Shown: positions 27,527 through 35,972 of the stretch, piece by piece | Layout of the letters: every line of letters begins with the position of its first letter | Numbering within the stretch: the stretch's first letter is position 1 | Source of the DNA: Synechococcaceae cyanobacterium SM2_3_1 | Lineage (GTDB): Bacteria > Cyanobacteriota > Cyanobacteriia > Thermostichales > Thermostichaceae | Direction: 5' to 3' | Length of the DNA stretch: 56,806 nt | Assembly: GCA_012030715.1 (NCBI GenBank) | Contig: JAAUUJ010000006.1 | Coordinates: 1 to 56,806, forward strand | Program-made: the position numbers and the translations under genes | Notes under the pieces: generated by a model | Databases searched by the model: none | The model's input: only the letters and a program-made list of their open reading frames with translations | Told to the model about the DNA's origin: nothing

Positions 27527-28328
27527 AGCTGGCTTGTGACTCGTGCTTGAGAGTGGCAACCTCTGTAGGGAGTAGCAACCGGCATTGCCCACATTGTAGA
27601 TCGCCCAGATGAAGGGACCCAACTGCAATGCGGTGGAGGGTGAGAACGGGATGTCCTAGCCGACTGGCCACTCTGCGGATCTGTCGTTTTTTCCCTTCAT
27701 GCAGAACGACTCGTAACCAGGTGGTGAGGGCAGAGGCTGAATTCCTCCGATCTGAGGAAAGCAGGGAATCGGGTAAGGACCGAGGGTCTTGAAGGGTGAC
27801 CTCAGCGGGCAGGGTGCGACTATCATCCAAGTCTATCCCCTCTTTCCACTGTTGGAGAACATGGGGAGACGGCTGCCCCTGAACTTCCACCAGATAGGTT
27901 TTGGGTAAGTGATAGCGGGGGTGGGTGAGATGCAGGGTCAGATCCCCATCGTTACTGAGAAGCAACAAACCCGAGCTGTCTCGATCCAGCCTGCCAATGG
28001 GATAGAGACGCTGATCCTGCCCTCGATAAGTTGCAGGGAGCAGATCGAGAACCGTGGAGCGATGAAATGGATCCTGGCAGGTGGAGAGATACCCGCAGGG
28101 TTTGTTGAGCATGAGAGGGAGTGACTGATCTTCTGGAGCAGCGGTCAGGGGGATACGCCGACCGTCTACCTGGACCCAATCCTGCTCGGGATCAATCTTG
28201 ACCCCCATCTGGACAACCTGTTTGCCATTGAGCTGCACACGCCCTTCGCGGATCAAGCGTTCGATCTGGCGACGGGAGGCCACACCTTTTTGGGCGAGGA
28301 GCTTTTGCAACCGCTGGAGTTCTGCCAT
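27516..28328 (-). CDS. rRNA pseudouridine synthase, RsuA/RluB family
   Basis: The 270-residue protein has an N-terminal S4 RNA-binding domain (LQKLLAQKGVASRRQIERLI) and a catalytic domain with the conserved Asp in YPIGRLDRDSSGLLLL. Later phrases (TYLVEV, EGKKRQIRRV) are typical of the RsuA/RluB/RluE/RluF group. It converts a uridine in rRNA to pseudouridine; the target position cannot be read from the sequence. It lies 14 bases after a hypothetical gene and overlaps the RodZ-like gene, so the three form a minus-strand operon. Confidence 0.92.
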   Translation of the reverse strand: MAELQRLQKLLAQKGVASRRQIERLIREGRVQLNGKQVVQMGVKIDPEQDWVQVDGRRIPLTAAPEDQSLPLMLNKPCGYLSTCQDPFHRSTVLDLLPATYRGQDQRLYPIGRLDRDSSGLLLLSNDGDLTLHLTHPRYHLPKTYLVEVQGQPSPHVLQQWKEGIDLDDSRTLPAEVTLQDPRSLPDSLLSSDRRNSASALTTWLRVVLHEGKKRQIRRVASRLGHPVLTLHRIAVGSLHLGDLQCGQCRLLLPTEVATLKHESQASYVS

Positions 28329-28342
28329 TTTGGGGATAAGAA

Positions 28343-28789
28343 TTAGAGCCTGGCGGGGGATTGAGGCGAGGGGGAACTGGACCAGTTGCCAATAAACGAG
28401 TAAACCAGATCACAATCAAACTCTTCTGCCAGACGACAGACTTCTTTGAGATCGGCGACGGACCAGATGCTCCAGCTGCCTCGGGTTTCATCATTCACTC
28501 TCACCTCGACACGATTGCCATCGATGAAAATCACTCGGCGTCCTTTTTTGTCAATGGGATCATGGGAGGCCCGAGGTTGTTGGGGATCCAGGCCTAGGCT
28601 GGACATGGCCAAATATAACTGGGGTAAAGCTGAGAGGAGGAACTGGCTCGCTTGCTCAGGTTGCTCTTTCAGACAGGCTAATAATGCTTCTGTGACTGTT
28701 TCATTCAGCTGTCGGAGGGCCTGGAGAGGAGATACAGCTTCCTTACCAGGGCTGGCTTGGCGTTGCCTCAGAGCACTATGCAGATCCAT
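28343..28789 (-). CDS. Hypothetical cyanobacterial protein
   Basis: This 148-residue soluble protein has a helical first half (LQALRQLNETVTEALLACL, ASQFLLSALPQLYLAM) and a beta/alpha second half (GRRVIFIDGNRVEVRVND, VADLKEVCRLAEEFDCDLVYS). It is first in a minus-strand group with a pseudouridine synthase and a RodZ-like gene, with only a 14-base gap to the next gene. No family motif is recognised. The VIFIDGNRVEV stretch could be a nucleotide- or RNA-related strand, but that is only an impression. Confidence 0.65.
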   Translation of the reverse strand: MDLHSALRQRQASPGKEAVSPLQALRQLNETVTEALLACLKEQPEQASQFLLSALPQLYLAMSSLGLDPQQPRASHDPIDKKGRRVIFIDGNRVEVRVNDETRGSWSIWSVADLKEVCRLAEEFDCDLVYSFIGNWSSSPSPQSPARL

Positions 28790-28969
28790 CTAAGAGAAAA
28801 TTGGGGTGAAGAGAGCCGATTTGGATTGACTTTATCATAACAAGTTCCTGATAGTGTAACCCTGAATGCTTGTCAGGTTGGAGGTTTCAAGCACTTTTTC
28901 TACTAGGCAGCTGTTGTTTTCTCCTGATAGGAATCCGAGTAACTCGTGAACAATGGCGTTTTGCAGTAG

Positions 28970-28994
28970 AAAAAAGCGCAGCCAAAGCCGCGCT
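28970..28994 (-). terminator. Rho-independent terminator after moeZ
   Basis: On the minus strand, AGCGCGGC pairs with GCTGCGCT (one G-U pair) around the loop TTTG at 28975-28994. A run of T follows (A run at 28970-28975 on the plus strand). It lies 28 bases beyond the moeZ stop and should end the mec-cysO-moeZ transcript. The rest of the 28790-29021 gap has no gene I can support. Confidence 0.8.
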
Positions 28995-29021
28995 CAGTGG
29001 GTCGATACCCTGAAACCAAGA

Positions 29022-30278
29022 TCAATACCGAGGAATGGAGGGATCGACTTCCTCACCCCAGGCGAGAATTCCTCCCTTGAGGTTGAGTCCCTGAATCCCT
29101 ACCTCTTGCAGAATTTGCAGGGCCTTGGCGGAGCGGGCTCCACTCTTGCAGTGAACAATCAGCTCTGATCCGTTAACCAGGGAGCGAACACGGTTGATCC
29201 CTTCACCGTTTTCAATTTCCGAGAGGGGAATCAGGGTGGCTCCCGGGATGCTAGCGATCTCAAATTCACCAGGATTTCGGACATCGATCAGGACATAGCC
29301 GCTGCCGTGATCCATACGAGTTTTAAGATCCAGAGGAGTGATCTCAGCGACCTGTGGAGTAGCTTCCTGCATCTGAGGAATGCCGCAGAACTGTTCGTAA
29401 TCGATGAGTTCGGTGATCGGGGGCGTGTTGGGGTTCTTACGCAGCTTCAACTCACGGAAGCTCATTTTGAGAGAGTCATAGAGCAGCAGACGACCACTCA
29501 GGGTGGTATTGACCCCCAGCAGGATCTTGATGGTTTCGGTGGCTTGAATCACACCAATGATGCCGGGCAAAATCCCTAGCACCCCCCCTTCTGCACAGGA
29601 GGGCACGAGTCCCGGTGGGGGAGGATCGGGATAGAGATCGCGGTAATTGGGCCCGGGAGCCTCGGGATCGTAGACCCAATCCTGCTTTTGCTGGCGCAGG
29701 GTTTCCCGTTCCTGTGGTGAGAGGTTGTCCCAGGCCTGAGGACGTGTCCAGGTGCCTTTGTGATTAAAGACGGTGGCCTGACCTTCGAACCGGAAGATCG
29801 ATCCGTAGACATTGGGTTTCCCCGTGATCACGCAGGCGTCATTGACCAGATAGCGAGTGGGAAAATTATCTGTACCATCGACCACGATGTCGTAATCAGA
29901 GAAGATCTCAAGCGCATTACTGGACTGAAGGCGGGTGTTGTAGAGATCCACCTGGCAGTGGGGGTTAATCTCCAGAATCCGATCTTGGGCCGACTCGATC
30001 TTGGGCTTCCCTACCCAAGAGGTGCCGTGAATCACCTGACGCTGCAGGTTAGAGGCATCCACCACATCAAAATCGACAATGCCGATGCGACCTACGCCTG
30101 CCGCAGCGAGATAGAGCAGCAAGGGGGAACCTAAGCCACCTGTCCCGATGCAGAGGACACTGCCAGCTTTGAGACGCTTCTGACCTTCAAGTCCCACTTC
30201 AGGCAAAATCAGGTGGCGGGAGAATCTCTCCATCTCATCACGGGAGAGAGTGATTGAACTGGTATCAGGATTAAGCAT
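29022..30278 (-). CDS. moeZ: Adenylyltransferase/sulfurtransferase: E1-like ThiF domain plus rhodanese
   Basis: The 418-residue protein activates the C-terminus of small ubiquitin-fold sulfur carriers by adenylation and converts it to a thiocarboxylate. The N-terminal E1-like domain has GTGGLGSPLLLYLAAAGVG and the conserved DNFPTRYLVND and SCAEGGVLG stretches. The C-terminal rhodanese domain (about residues 310-418) has the active-site Cys in VHCKSGARS. A MoeB-type zinc CxxC pair is not evident, matching MoeZ/Uba4-like proteins. ATG 30278 follows the cysO stop by 4 bases, and its ribosome-binding site GGAGG lies in the last codons of cysO. It probably serves CysO and perhaps MoaD or ThiS as well. 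Confidence 0.92.
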   Translation of the reverse strand: MLNPDTSSITLSRDEMERFSRHLILPEVGLEGQKRLKAGSVLCIGTGGLGSPLLLYLAAAGVGRIGIVDFDVVDASNLQRQVIHGTSWVGKPKIESAQDRILEINPHCQVDLYNTRLQSSNALEIFSDYDIVVDGTDNFPTRYLVNDACVITGKPNVYGSIFRFEGQATVFNHKGTWTRPQAWDNLSPQERETLRQQKQDWVYDPEAPGPNYRDLYPDPPPPGLVPSCAEGGVLGILPGIIGVIQATETIKILLGVNTTLSGRLLLYDSLKMSFRELKLRKNPNTPPITELIDYEQFCGIPQMQEATPQVAEITPLDLKTRMDHGSGYVLIDVRNPGEFEIASIPGATLIPLSEIENGEGINRVRSLVNGSELIVHCKSGARSAKALQILQEVGIQGLNLKGGILAWGEEVDPSIPRY

Positions 30279-30282
30279 GAAT

Positions 30283-30564
30283 CTAAAAACCTCCAGCGAT
30301 GGATGGAACAATGCTGATCGTGGCCGGACCGGAGATGGGGGTGTCATTCCCCTGTTCAAGGTGACGGATATCCTCGTCGTTGAGATAGACATTGACAAAG
30401 TTTCTGAGCTGTCCGGACTCGGAATAGAGGTGACGCTTGAGATCGGTGTAGCGATCCACCAGGTTTTCCATCACCTGTCCAACACTTTCGCCTTCAATCT
30501 GAACGCTCTCCTGGTTATCGGTGTAGGACCGGAGCGGGGCTGGGATGAGTACAGTAACTGACAT
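30283..30564 (-). CDS. cysO: CysO-like ubiquitin-fold sulfur carrier ending Gly-Gly-Phe
   Basis: This 93-residue beta-grasp protein has the CysO pattern: VTVLIPAPLRSYTDNQ at the start, LRNFVNVYLNDEDIR in the middle, and TISIVPSIAGG near the end. In Mycobacterium, CysO thiocarboxylate donates sulfur to make cysteine with CysM, is charged by MoeZ and is trimmed by Mec. The C-terminus here is GGF, one residue longer than the active Gly-Gly end, so processing is probably needed before activation. It sits between mec and moeZ in an operon. No CysM-type synthase gene is in the window. Confidence 0.88.
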   Translation of the reverse strand: MSVTVLIPAPLRSYTDNQESVQIEGESVGQVMENLVDRYTDLKRHLYSESGQLRNFVNVYLNDEDIRHLEQGNDTPISGPATISIVPSIAGGF

Positions 30565-30632
30565 AGGTAGGTGTCTCTAGCTGCAGATAAATGAGTAGAT
30601 CAAGACAGGGGAGTGAAGCCCATCGGTCGCCT

Positions 30633-31106
30633 TTAATGAGAAGCGACCCGCTCAGGTGATCTCAATTGGATAGGTTCTACTTGCGGATGATCCTGTTCAT
30701 CCAAAACCCAACTGATCAGATCCCCTGACAGCCCCTCCTGTACACTCACAATCATGCAGGAAAATCCCCAGGGAAATGCGTGTTGACGATCAAATTCCGA
30801 GGGAACTGGAGGATGATTGGGGTGGGAATGGTAAGTGCCAATGACGCCTAGCCCCTGCTGCTGAGCATAGTCGTGGGCCGCTTTGAAGGCCTGGGGCTCG
30901 ATTAAAAACCGCCGATTACGAGACTCTCCATCGGCAAAGGGATTTTCGCCCTCTTCCCAGCTGTTCTCCACCTGCCAGAGTTCTAGGACCTGCTTCTGTT
31001 CCCCCTGGATCTGTCCCAGGAGTAAACCACAGCACTCGTAGGGGAAAGCGGCTTCCCCATGTTTCCGGATATCGTCCAGATGATCCTGAGTCAGTGAGAG
31101 CACCAT
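30633..31106 (-). CDS. mec: JAMM/MPN+ metalloprotease, Mec-like
   Basis: A 157-residue zinc peptidase of the JAMM (MPN+) family. The catalytic Glu is probably in FPYECCGLLLG near residue 23, and the zinc motif HxHPx6SxxD is seen as HSHPNHPPVPSEFD near residues 97-110. The family removes residues from the C-terminus of ubiquitin-fold sulfur carriers; in Mycobacterium, Mec releases cysteine from CysO. The gene is first in the operon, 68 bases before cysO. The Phe after Gly-Gly in the neighbouring carrier is a natural substrate. Confidence 0.9.
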   Translation of the reverse strand: MVLSLTQDHLDDIRKHGEAAFPYECCGLLLGQIQGEQKQVLELWQVENSWEEGENPFADGESRNRRFLIEPQAFKAAHDYAQQQGLGVIGTYHSHPNHPPVPSEFDRQHAFPWGFSCMIVSVQEGLSGDLISWVLDEQDHPQVEPIQLRSPERVASH

Positions 31107-31211
31107 TAATCTCGCCTATCCCGATGGAATTACCGTAAATTCATTTTGGCATAGAATTGAGAGCTGCCAATGCTGATCCTGGCAGGAGGGTGGGGATTTA
31201 GGGAGCCAGGC

Positions 31212-32108
31212 TTAGCCGTTAAGCTTTTGCAGCCAATTGAGGATCAGAGGATTGACAACCTCAGGTCGTTCATCGTGGGGGCAATGGCCGGTATCGGGGA
31301 TGGGAATAAATTGAAAATCGGCCTCAGGGGGGACATGGCTGGCAAAGGTTTGACCGCGGGTCACAGGAGTCCAGGGATCCGCTTCACCCCAGAGCACCAG
31401 GAGGGGGCGCTGGAGATCCGGGAGGAGGAGTTCTGGGGGTTTGCCAGGCGGGGCCGTAATAATCGAGGCAAAGGCTTGCTGGGCTCCCGGAGTACAGGCG
31501 GGTTGATAGAGAATTTCCACCAATTCATCGGTGATCGCGTCGGGATTGCGGTAAACCTGCTGCAGGGTAGCCCGGATTCTGTGCTTCTGGCGGATCTGAT
31601 GGAAGAGGAGGGGACCCGTGATCCGGGAGGTAACCAGACGGTTGAAGGCCGTCATGATCATGCGCGGTCCCCATTGCAGTTCTTTGGGGCGATGACTGAG
31701 ACCACCTGCACAGTTGAGGAGGATGCCTCCGGCGGATGACTGGGGATGCTCTACGACCATGCGCAAACTCATGAGAGCACCAATTGAGTTACCGATGAAG
31801 ATGGTAGGTTCCTGGATATGGGCTGCCCAGAAATCCTGAAGCAGCTCCACCCAGAGATCCAGACTGTAGCGAACTGGGGGCTTATCTGAGGCTCCAAACC
31901 CCAGGAGATCCAGGGCAAAAACTCGGTAACCCGCGGCGGCAAGGACGGGAATATTTTTGCGCCAGTGGCCAATGGAAGCCCCAAATCCGTGCACCAGCAG
32001 CAGGGGAGGACCTGATCCCTCGCGGGTATAACAGATGGTATGACCTTTCCAGGTCCAGGACTGACGGCTGAGGCCAGCGGTGGGGATCGTTGAAGTCGTT
32101 ACAGCCAT
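31212..32108 (-). CDS. Alpha/beta hydrolase
   Basis: The 298-residue protein has the full alpha/beta hydrolase layout: oxyanion-hole region LLLVHGFGAS, nucleophile elbow FIGNSIGALMSL (GNSIG), acid in LWGEADPWTP, and histidine in DTGHCPHDERPEVV. A cap with several helices lies between. The family includes esterases, haloperoxidase-like and lipid hydrolases; several plant and cyanobacterial relatives act on chlorophyll or lipid intermediates, but no substrate can be assigned. It is divergent from argJ. It is similar to the truncated hydrolase at the left edge of the window. Confidence 0.9.
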   Translation of the reverse strand: MAVTTSTIPTAGLSRQSWTWKGHTICYTREGSGPPLLLVHGFGASIGHWRKNIPVLAAAGYRVFALDLLGFGASDKPPVRYSLDLWVELLQDFWAAHIQEPTIFIGNSIGALMSLRMVVEHPQSSAGGILLNCAGGLSHRPKELQWGPRMIMTAFNRLVTSRITGPLLFHQIRQKHRIRATLQQVYRNPDAITDELVEILYQPACTPGAQQAFASIITAPPGKPPELLLPDLQRPLLVLWGEADPWTPVTRGQTFASHVPPEADFQFIPIPDTGHCPHDERPEVVNPLILNWLQKLNG

Positions 32109-32230
32109 GGTTAGTGTAAAGTTTTATTATTTCATCATAGCTTTCCTGATGGCTTTCCTTGCGAGCAGGCTGCTGATTGAATTGAAGGAATGCATCGAGG
32201 AGTCTCAATCTGCACATGTTGGGAGAGATT

Positions 32231-33463
32231 ATGGGATCACAGGACAACCCATCTTGGCAAGAGATCGCAGGGGGAGTGACTGCCCCAAGGGGGTATCGAG
32301 CAGCGGGAGTCGCGGCAGGCTTAAAGCCTTCGGGAGCTCCTGATCTGGCTCTCATTGTCTCGGATGTGGAGGCGGTGGCAGCCGGGGTGGTGACCACAAA
32401 TCAGGTGAAGGCCGCCTGTGTGACCTATGCTCAGCAGATCCTGGAGCAGGGAACCCCTGTACGCGCCATTCTTTGTAATGCAGGCCAGGCAAACGCCTGT
32501 ACAGGAGGGGAGGGGGTTGAGGACAATTTCGCGATGGCCCGATCGATGGCGGAGCAGCTTGGAATTGCGCCTGAGCAGGTGCTGACGGCTTCTACGGGGG
32601 TGATTGGGCAACGACTAGCCCTGGATCGGTTGCAGGCCGCTCTGCCGAGGCTGGTGGATCAACTTTCCTACCAGGGGAATGAGACGGCAGCCAGAGCAAT
32701 TTTAACCACAGACTTAACCGTTAAAACGGTTGCCTATGAAGCGATGATTGCGGGTGTGGCAGTGCGCGTGGGAGGGATGGCGAAAGGATCGGGCATGATC
32801 CATCCTCAGATGGCTACGATGCTGGCTTTTATAACCTGTGATGCGCAGGTGGAGGCAACGCTCTGGCGGCAGATAGTCCAGAGAGCGGCGGATCTCAGCT
32901 TTAACCAGATCACGGTGGATGGGGATACCAGTACCAATGATCTGTTTCTGGCTCTTGCCAACGGGCAGGCGGATGGACCTTTAATCGAGGCGGGTACGGA
33001 TCAAGCTGCGCTGCTAGAAGCCATGCTTGCTGCGGCTGCGATCAAACTGGCCAAAGCGATTGCTCGGGATGGGGAAGGGGCCACGAAGCTGCTGGAGGTG
33101 CAGGTGCAGGGGGCTGGTCAGGCCGAAGAGGCTCGCCGGATCGCCCGCGTGATTACCGGATCGCCATTGGTGAAATCGGCAGCGTTTGGTTGTGATCCCA
33201 ACTGGGGACGGGTTTTAGCGGCTGCAGGACGAGCGGGAGTGAGTTTTGCCGGAGACCAGGTGGATGTGTTTTTGGGCCCTTTTCAGCTGATGGCCGCAGG
33301 GAAACCCCTAGCGTTTGATCGGCCAGCTGCTTCTGCTTATTTGAAGGAAAACGATCCGGTTATTTATCGTTTGCATTTGCATCAGGGTTCTGCTGAAGGG
33401 GTGGCCTGGGGGTGTGATCTTAGCTATGACTATGTGCGGATCAATGCTGAATACACCACCTAG
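32231..33463 (+). CDS. argJ: Bifunctional ornithine acetyltransferase / N-acetylglutamate synthase
   Basis: ArgJ recycles the acetyl group in arginine synthesis by moving it from N-acetylornithine to glutamate, and in many organisms also makes N-acetylglutamate from acetyl-CoA. Of about 410 residues, the self-cleavage site is visible in GSGMIHPQMATMLAF, where the chain is cut before the Thr. The late DPNWGRVLAAAGR motif is also present. ATG 32231 is preferred over ATG 32216 because GGGAGAG (about 32220-32226) precedes it. It is followed 20 bases later by an ABC ATPase that is probably unrelated in function. Confidence 0.95.
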   Translation: MGSQDNPSWQEIAGGVTAPRGYRAAGVAAGLKPSGAPDLALIVSDVEAVAAGVVTTNQVKAACVTYAQQILEQGTPVRAILCNAGQANACTGGEGVEDNFAMARSMAEQLGIAPEQVLTASTGVIGQRLALDRLQAALPRLVDQLSYQGNETAARAILTTDLTVKTVAYEAMIAGVAVRVGGMAKGSGMIHPQMATMLAFITCDAQVEATLWRQIVQRAADLSFNQITVDGDTSTNDLFLALANGQADGPLIEAGTDQAALLEAMLAAAAIKLAKAIARDGEGATKLLEVQVQGAGQAEEARRIARVITGSPLVKSAAFGCDPNWGRVLAAAGRAGVSFAGDQVDVFLGPFQLMAAGKPLAFDRPAASAYLKENDPVIYRLHLHQGSAEGVAWGCDLSYDYVRINAEYTT

Positions 33464-33483
33464 CGCGGGCCAGAGTTGAGATC

Positions 33484-34965
33484 ATGAAGGTTGAGCTGCG
33501 TAAGATCTGGAAACGCTTTGCGGGAGTAGTGGCCAATCAGGAGGTATCTTTTACGGCAGAGGCGGGGACTATTCATGGCTTGCTTGGGGAAAATGGGGCG
33601 GGGAAAAGCACGCTGGTAAAAATTCTCAGTGGTAATCTGCAACCGGATCAGGGTCTGATCTTCTTTGACGAAAACCCTGTGGATCTTCGGTCTCCAGCAG
33701 ATGCCCTGCGAGCGGGAGTTGGGATGCTGACTCAAGATCCGTTGGATATACCTGTGTTTTCCGTTCTGGACAACTTTCTCTTGGGGCAACGGCAATCCTG
33801 GAGGTGGGATCGGCAAGCAGCTCTCCAAGAGTTTCAAGCCTGGCAGGAGCCGATGGGTTTTCACCTATCCCCTGAGGTTCCTCTGGCTCAACTGTCCGTC
33901 GGAGAACGTCAACAGCTTGAGATCCTGCGATTGCTGGCTCTGGGAATAAAAGTGTTGATTCTGGATGAACCGACTACTGGGATCAGCCTGCCTCAGAAGG
34001 CTGCTTTATTTCAGACACTGCGCTGGCTGGTCAGTCAGGGAGGGACGATTATCTTTGTGTCTCACAAGTTGACGGATGTGGAGGAGCTATGTGATCAGGT
34101 TACGGTTCTACGCCAGGGGAGGGTGGTTGCTCGGCAGGAAAAACCTTATGCGCGTTCACAGTTGATTGCGCTGATGTTTGATCGGGAGTTGGAGGTTGGT
34201 GAACCCATCGCCAGTCAACGATCTTCGATACCTAGGCTGCAGATCCGTCAGGCGGATTTTACAGATCAATTGCTGCACCTACATATCGAAGAGTTGGGAT
34301 TTTACCAGGGAGAAGTGGTGGGGCTGGCAGGTCTGGAGGGAAACGGACAGCATCTATTTCTCCGCTTTTGCGCTGGTTTGTTGCCAGGAGCTACCGGACA
34401 GATCACGTACATGGAAACCGATCTTTCTGGAAAGCCCTATTCTGTATATTTCAAGAAGGGGATCCGGTATGTCCCTGGGGATCGATTGACGGATGGATTA
34501 GTTGCAGGACTTACCCTTTCAGATCATCTGGCGTTGCTCCGTCCGCAGGGGATGTGGATCAACAGGCGGGAGATACAGACTCATACCCAGGCGATGATTG
34601 ACTTGTTTCAGATTCGGGGGCAGAGCCGGACTCAGGTAGAACAGCTTTCGGGAGGAAATCAGCAACGCTTGCAACTTGCACTTCTGTCAGAACATGCTCA
34701 GATTCTGCTCCTGGAGCATCCCACTCGAGGGTTAGATCTGGAATCTTGCCAATGGATCTGGGATATCCTTCGCAAGCGATGTCAAGCAGGGGCGACGGTT
34801 GTCTTTGCTTCCGCAGACCTGGAAGAAATCCTGCGTTACAGTGACCGGGTGATGGTGTTTAGTGGAGGAGCGATATCGGCCCCTCGACCCACCCAAGACC
34901 TGACGCTGACGGATCTGGGGCAGATGATCAGCGGTTCCCGTTCTGATTTTCCTTCGCTTTCTTGA
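33484..34965 (+). CDS. Double-domain ABC transporter ATPase, sugar/nucleoside type, no adjacent permease
   Basis: The 493-residue protein contains two ABC domains, as in RbsA-like and BMP-family nucleoside importers. Domain 1 has Walker A GENGAGKST, a signature-like LSVGERQQLE and Walker B VLILDEPTTG. Domain 2 has a degenerate Walker A (GLEGNGQHLF, lacking the Lys), signature LSGGNQQRLQ and Walker B-like LLLEHPTRGLD. A degenerate second site is common in this group. It probably energises import of a nucleoside or similar solute. No permease or binding-protein gene lies beside it, so it must pair with components elsewhere or be a leftover. Confidence 0.88.
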   Translation: MKVELRKIWKRFAGVVANQEVSFTAEAGTIHGLLGENGAGKSTLVKILSGNLQPDQGLIFFDENPVDLRSPADALRAGVGMLTQDPLDIPVFSVLDNFLLGQRQSWRWDRQAALQEFQAWQEPMGFHLSPEVPLAQLSVGERQQLEILRLLALGIKVLILDEPTTGISLPQKAALFQTLRWLVSQGGTIIFVSHKLTDVEELCDQVTVLRQGRVVARQEKPYARSQLIALMFDRELEVGEPIASQRSSIPRLQIRQADFTDQLLHLHIEELGFYQGEVVGLAGLEGNGQHLFLRFCAGLLPGATGQITYMETDLSGKPYSVYFKKGIRYVPGDRLTDGLVAGLTLSDHLALLRPQGMWINRREIQTHTQAMIDLFQIRGQSRTQVEQLSGGNQQRLQLALLSEHAQILLLEHPTRGLDLESCQWIWDILRKRCQAGATVVFASADLEEILRYSDRVMVFSGGAISAPRPTQDLTLTDLGQMISGSRSDFPSLS

Positions 34966-35109
34966 CTCTAGTTTTCTCATACCAGCGGCTACAGGATCAA
35001 AATCAATCAACTTACATCCTCAGCAATCAGACATCATCGAGACGACCTGTGATCCCTCAAGAGCTGGTTTATAGAGAAAGATAGCCTGAGCTGATGCTCA
35101 CGATTTATC

Positions 35110-35134
35110 TCTGATTGCTATAGTCCAGATAATT
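35110..35134 (+). repeat. Direct repeat, left copy
   Basis: A 25-base sequence that recurs at 35842-35866 with one mismatch; the identical 18-base core is GCTATAGTCCAGATAATT. A shortened third copy of its last part (AGTCCAGATAAT) follows immediately at 35136-35147. It lies in the 259-base stretch 34966-35224, which otherwise holds no gene I can support. Confidence 0.6.
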
Positions 35135-35224
35135 TAGTCCAGATAATGCTTGCTACTCATCCGAGTGGGGGGAACATGACACCAGGTCGAGATCCCCTGA
35201 GATGGCGAAGGCCGGGGCAACGAA

Positions 35225-35824
35225 CTAGTCGAGGGTTCTACCCTGCGCTGCCAATGCCGCTTCCAGAGATGCAATGCGTTGCAGTAAAGGCGCAACTTCT
35301 TCCTCAGAAAATTTTCGCGGGATATGTTGGGGACAATTCCAGTCCCAGGCTTTCACATCAATAATGATTGCTCTTTCCACCGTGGCTTCATAATCTGCAT
35401 CACGGACTTGATCCAAAATGGTTTGATCGTTCTCGATAATGTGAGCATGGCCAAAAATTTTGAGGCGACGACGATGGCGATAATCCATCAGAAAAAGGAA
35501 CGCTTGATTGGAAACGGAAAGGTTGCCTACTGAGATGTACTGAACGTTGCCACGAAAGTCGGCAAACCCTAAGGTTCTTTCCCCTAATATTTTGAGAAAT
35601 CCACGTTTTCCACCGCGGAACTGAATGTAGGGATAGCCCCCAGAGGTCACTGTTCCCAGGTAGAACCCCTCCATGCTGGTGATAAACGCTTCTACATCGG
35701 GAGTCAGCGTACTGTTTTCAGGACCACGAGCGACAAAGCGTTCATAGCTTTCCCTGGACCCCATGCGCGCTTGCACTGCTTTAACGGAAGGGGTAAAGGC
35801 AATTTCACCAAATTGATGGGGCAC
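35225..35824 (-). CDS. Pyridoxamine 5'-phosphate oxidase-like FMN-binding protein
   Basis: The 199-residue protein has a split-barrel flavin-binding fold as in the PNPOx-like family: GFYLGTVTSGGYPYIQFRGG, FADFRGNVQYISVGNL and the later IFGHAHIIEND. These proteins reduce or oxidise small molecules using FMN or F420, or bind haem; the substrate here is not known. The C-terminal tail (about residues 170-199) forms a short coiled coil. The GTG start at 35824 has a strong AGGAGG 5 bases upstream. It is flanked by near-identical 25-base direct repeats, suggesting the gene moved or is duplicated elsewhere. Confidence 0.85.
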   Translation of the reverse strand: MPHQFGEIAFTPSVKAVQARMGSRESYERFVARGPENSTLTPDVEAFITSMEGFYLGTVTSGGYPYIQFRGGKRGFLKILGERTLGFADFRGNVQYISVGNLSVSNQAFLFLMDYRHRRRLKIFGHAHIIENDQTILDQVRDADYEATVERAIIIDVKAWDWNCPQHIPRKFSEEEVAPLLQRIASLEAALAAQGRTLD

Positions 35825-35841
35825 AGGATCCTCCTTTCATG

Positions 35842-35866
35842 TCTGATGGCTATAGTCCAGATAATT
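35842..35866 (+). repeat. Direct repeat, right copy
   Basis: Second copy of the 25-base repeat at 35110-35134, one mismatch. It lies 17 bases upstream of the GTG of the FMN-binding protein gene (minus strand), so it could also carry promoter or operator bases for that gene. Confidence 0.6.
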
Positions 35867-35972
35867 AGCACTTATCCGGAGTATCATTAATCCTGCTTCT
35901 GATCGATAATCCCTAGATCCCTTGCCCTATAAGGATCCTGGTAAGAAATGAAACTTTCCAGGTTCCTCCTCC

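Noticed and set aside
31170-31739. Plus-strand frame of 189 codons opposite the alpha/beta hydrolase
   Set aside because: Antisense of a complete hydrolase with all catalytic motifs.
35110-35866. CRISPR-like repeats
   Set aside because: Only two full copies, 732 bases apart, enclosing a gene; no spacer array is present here or elsewhere in the window.
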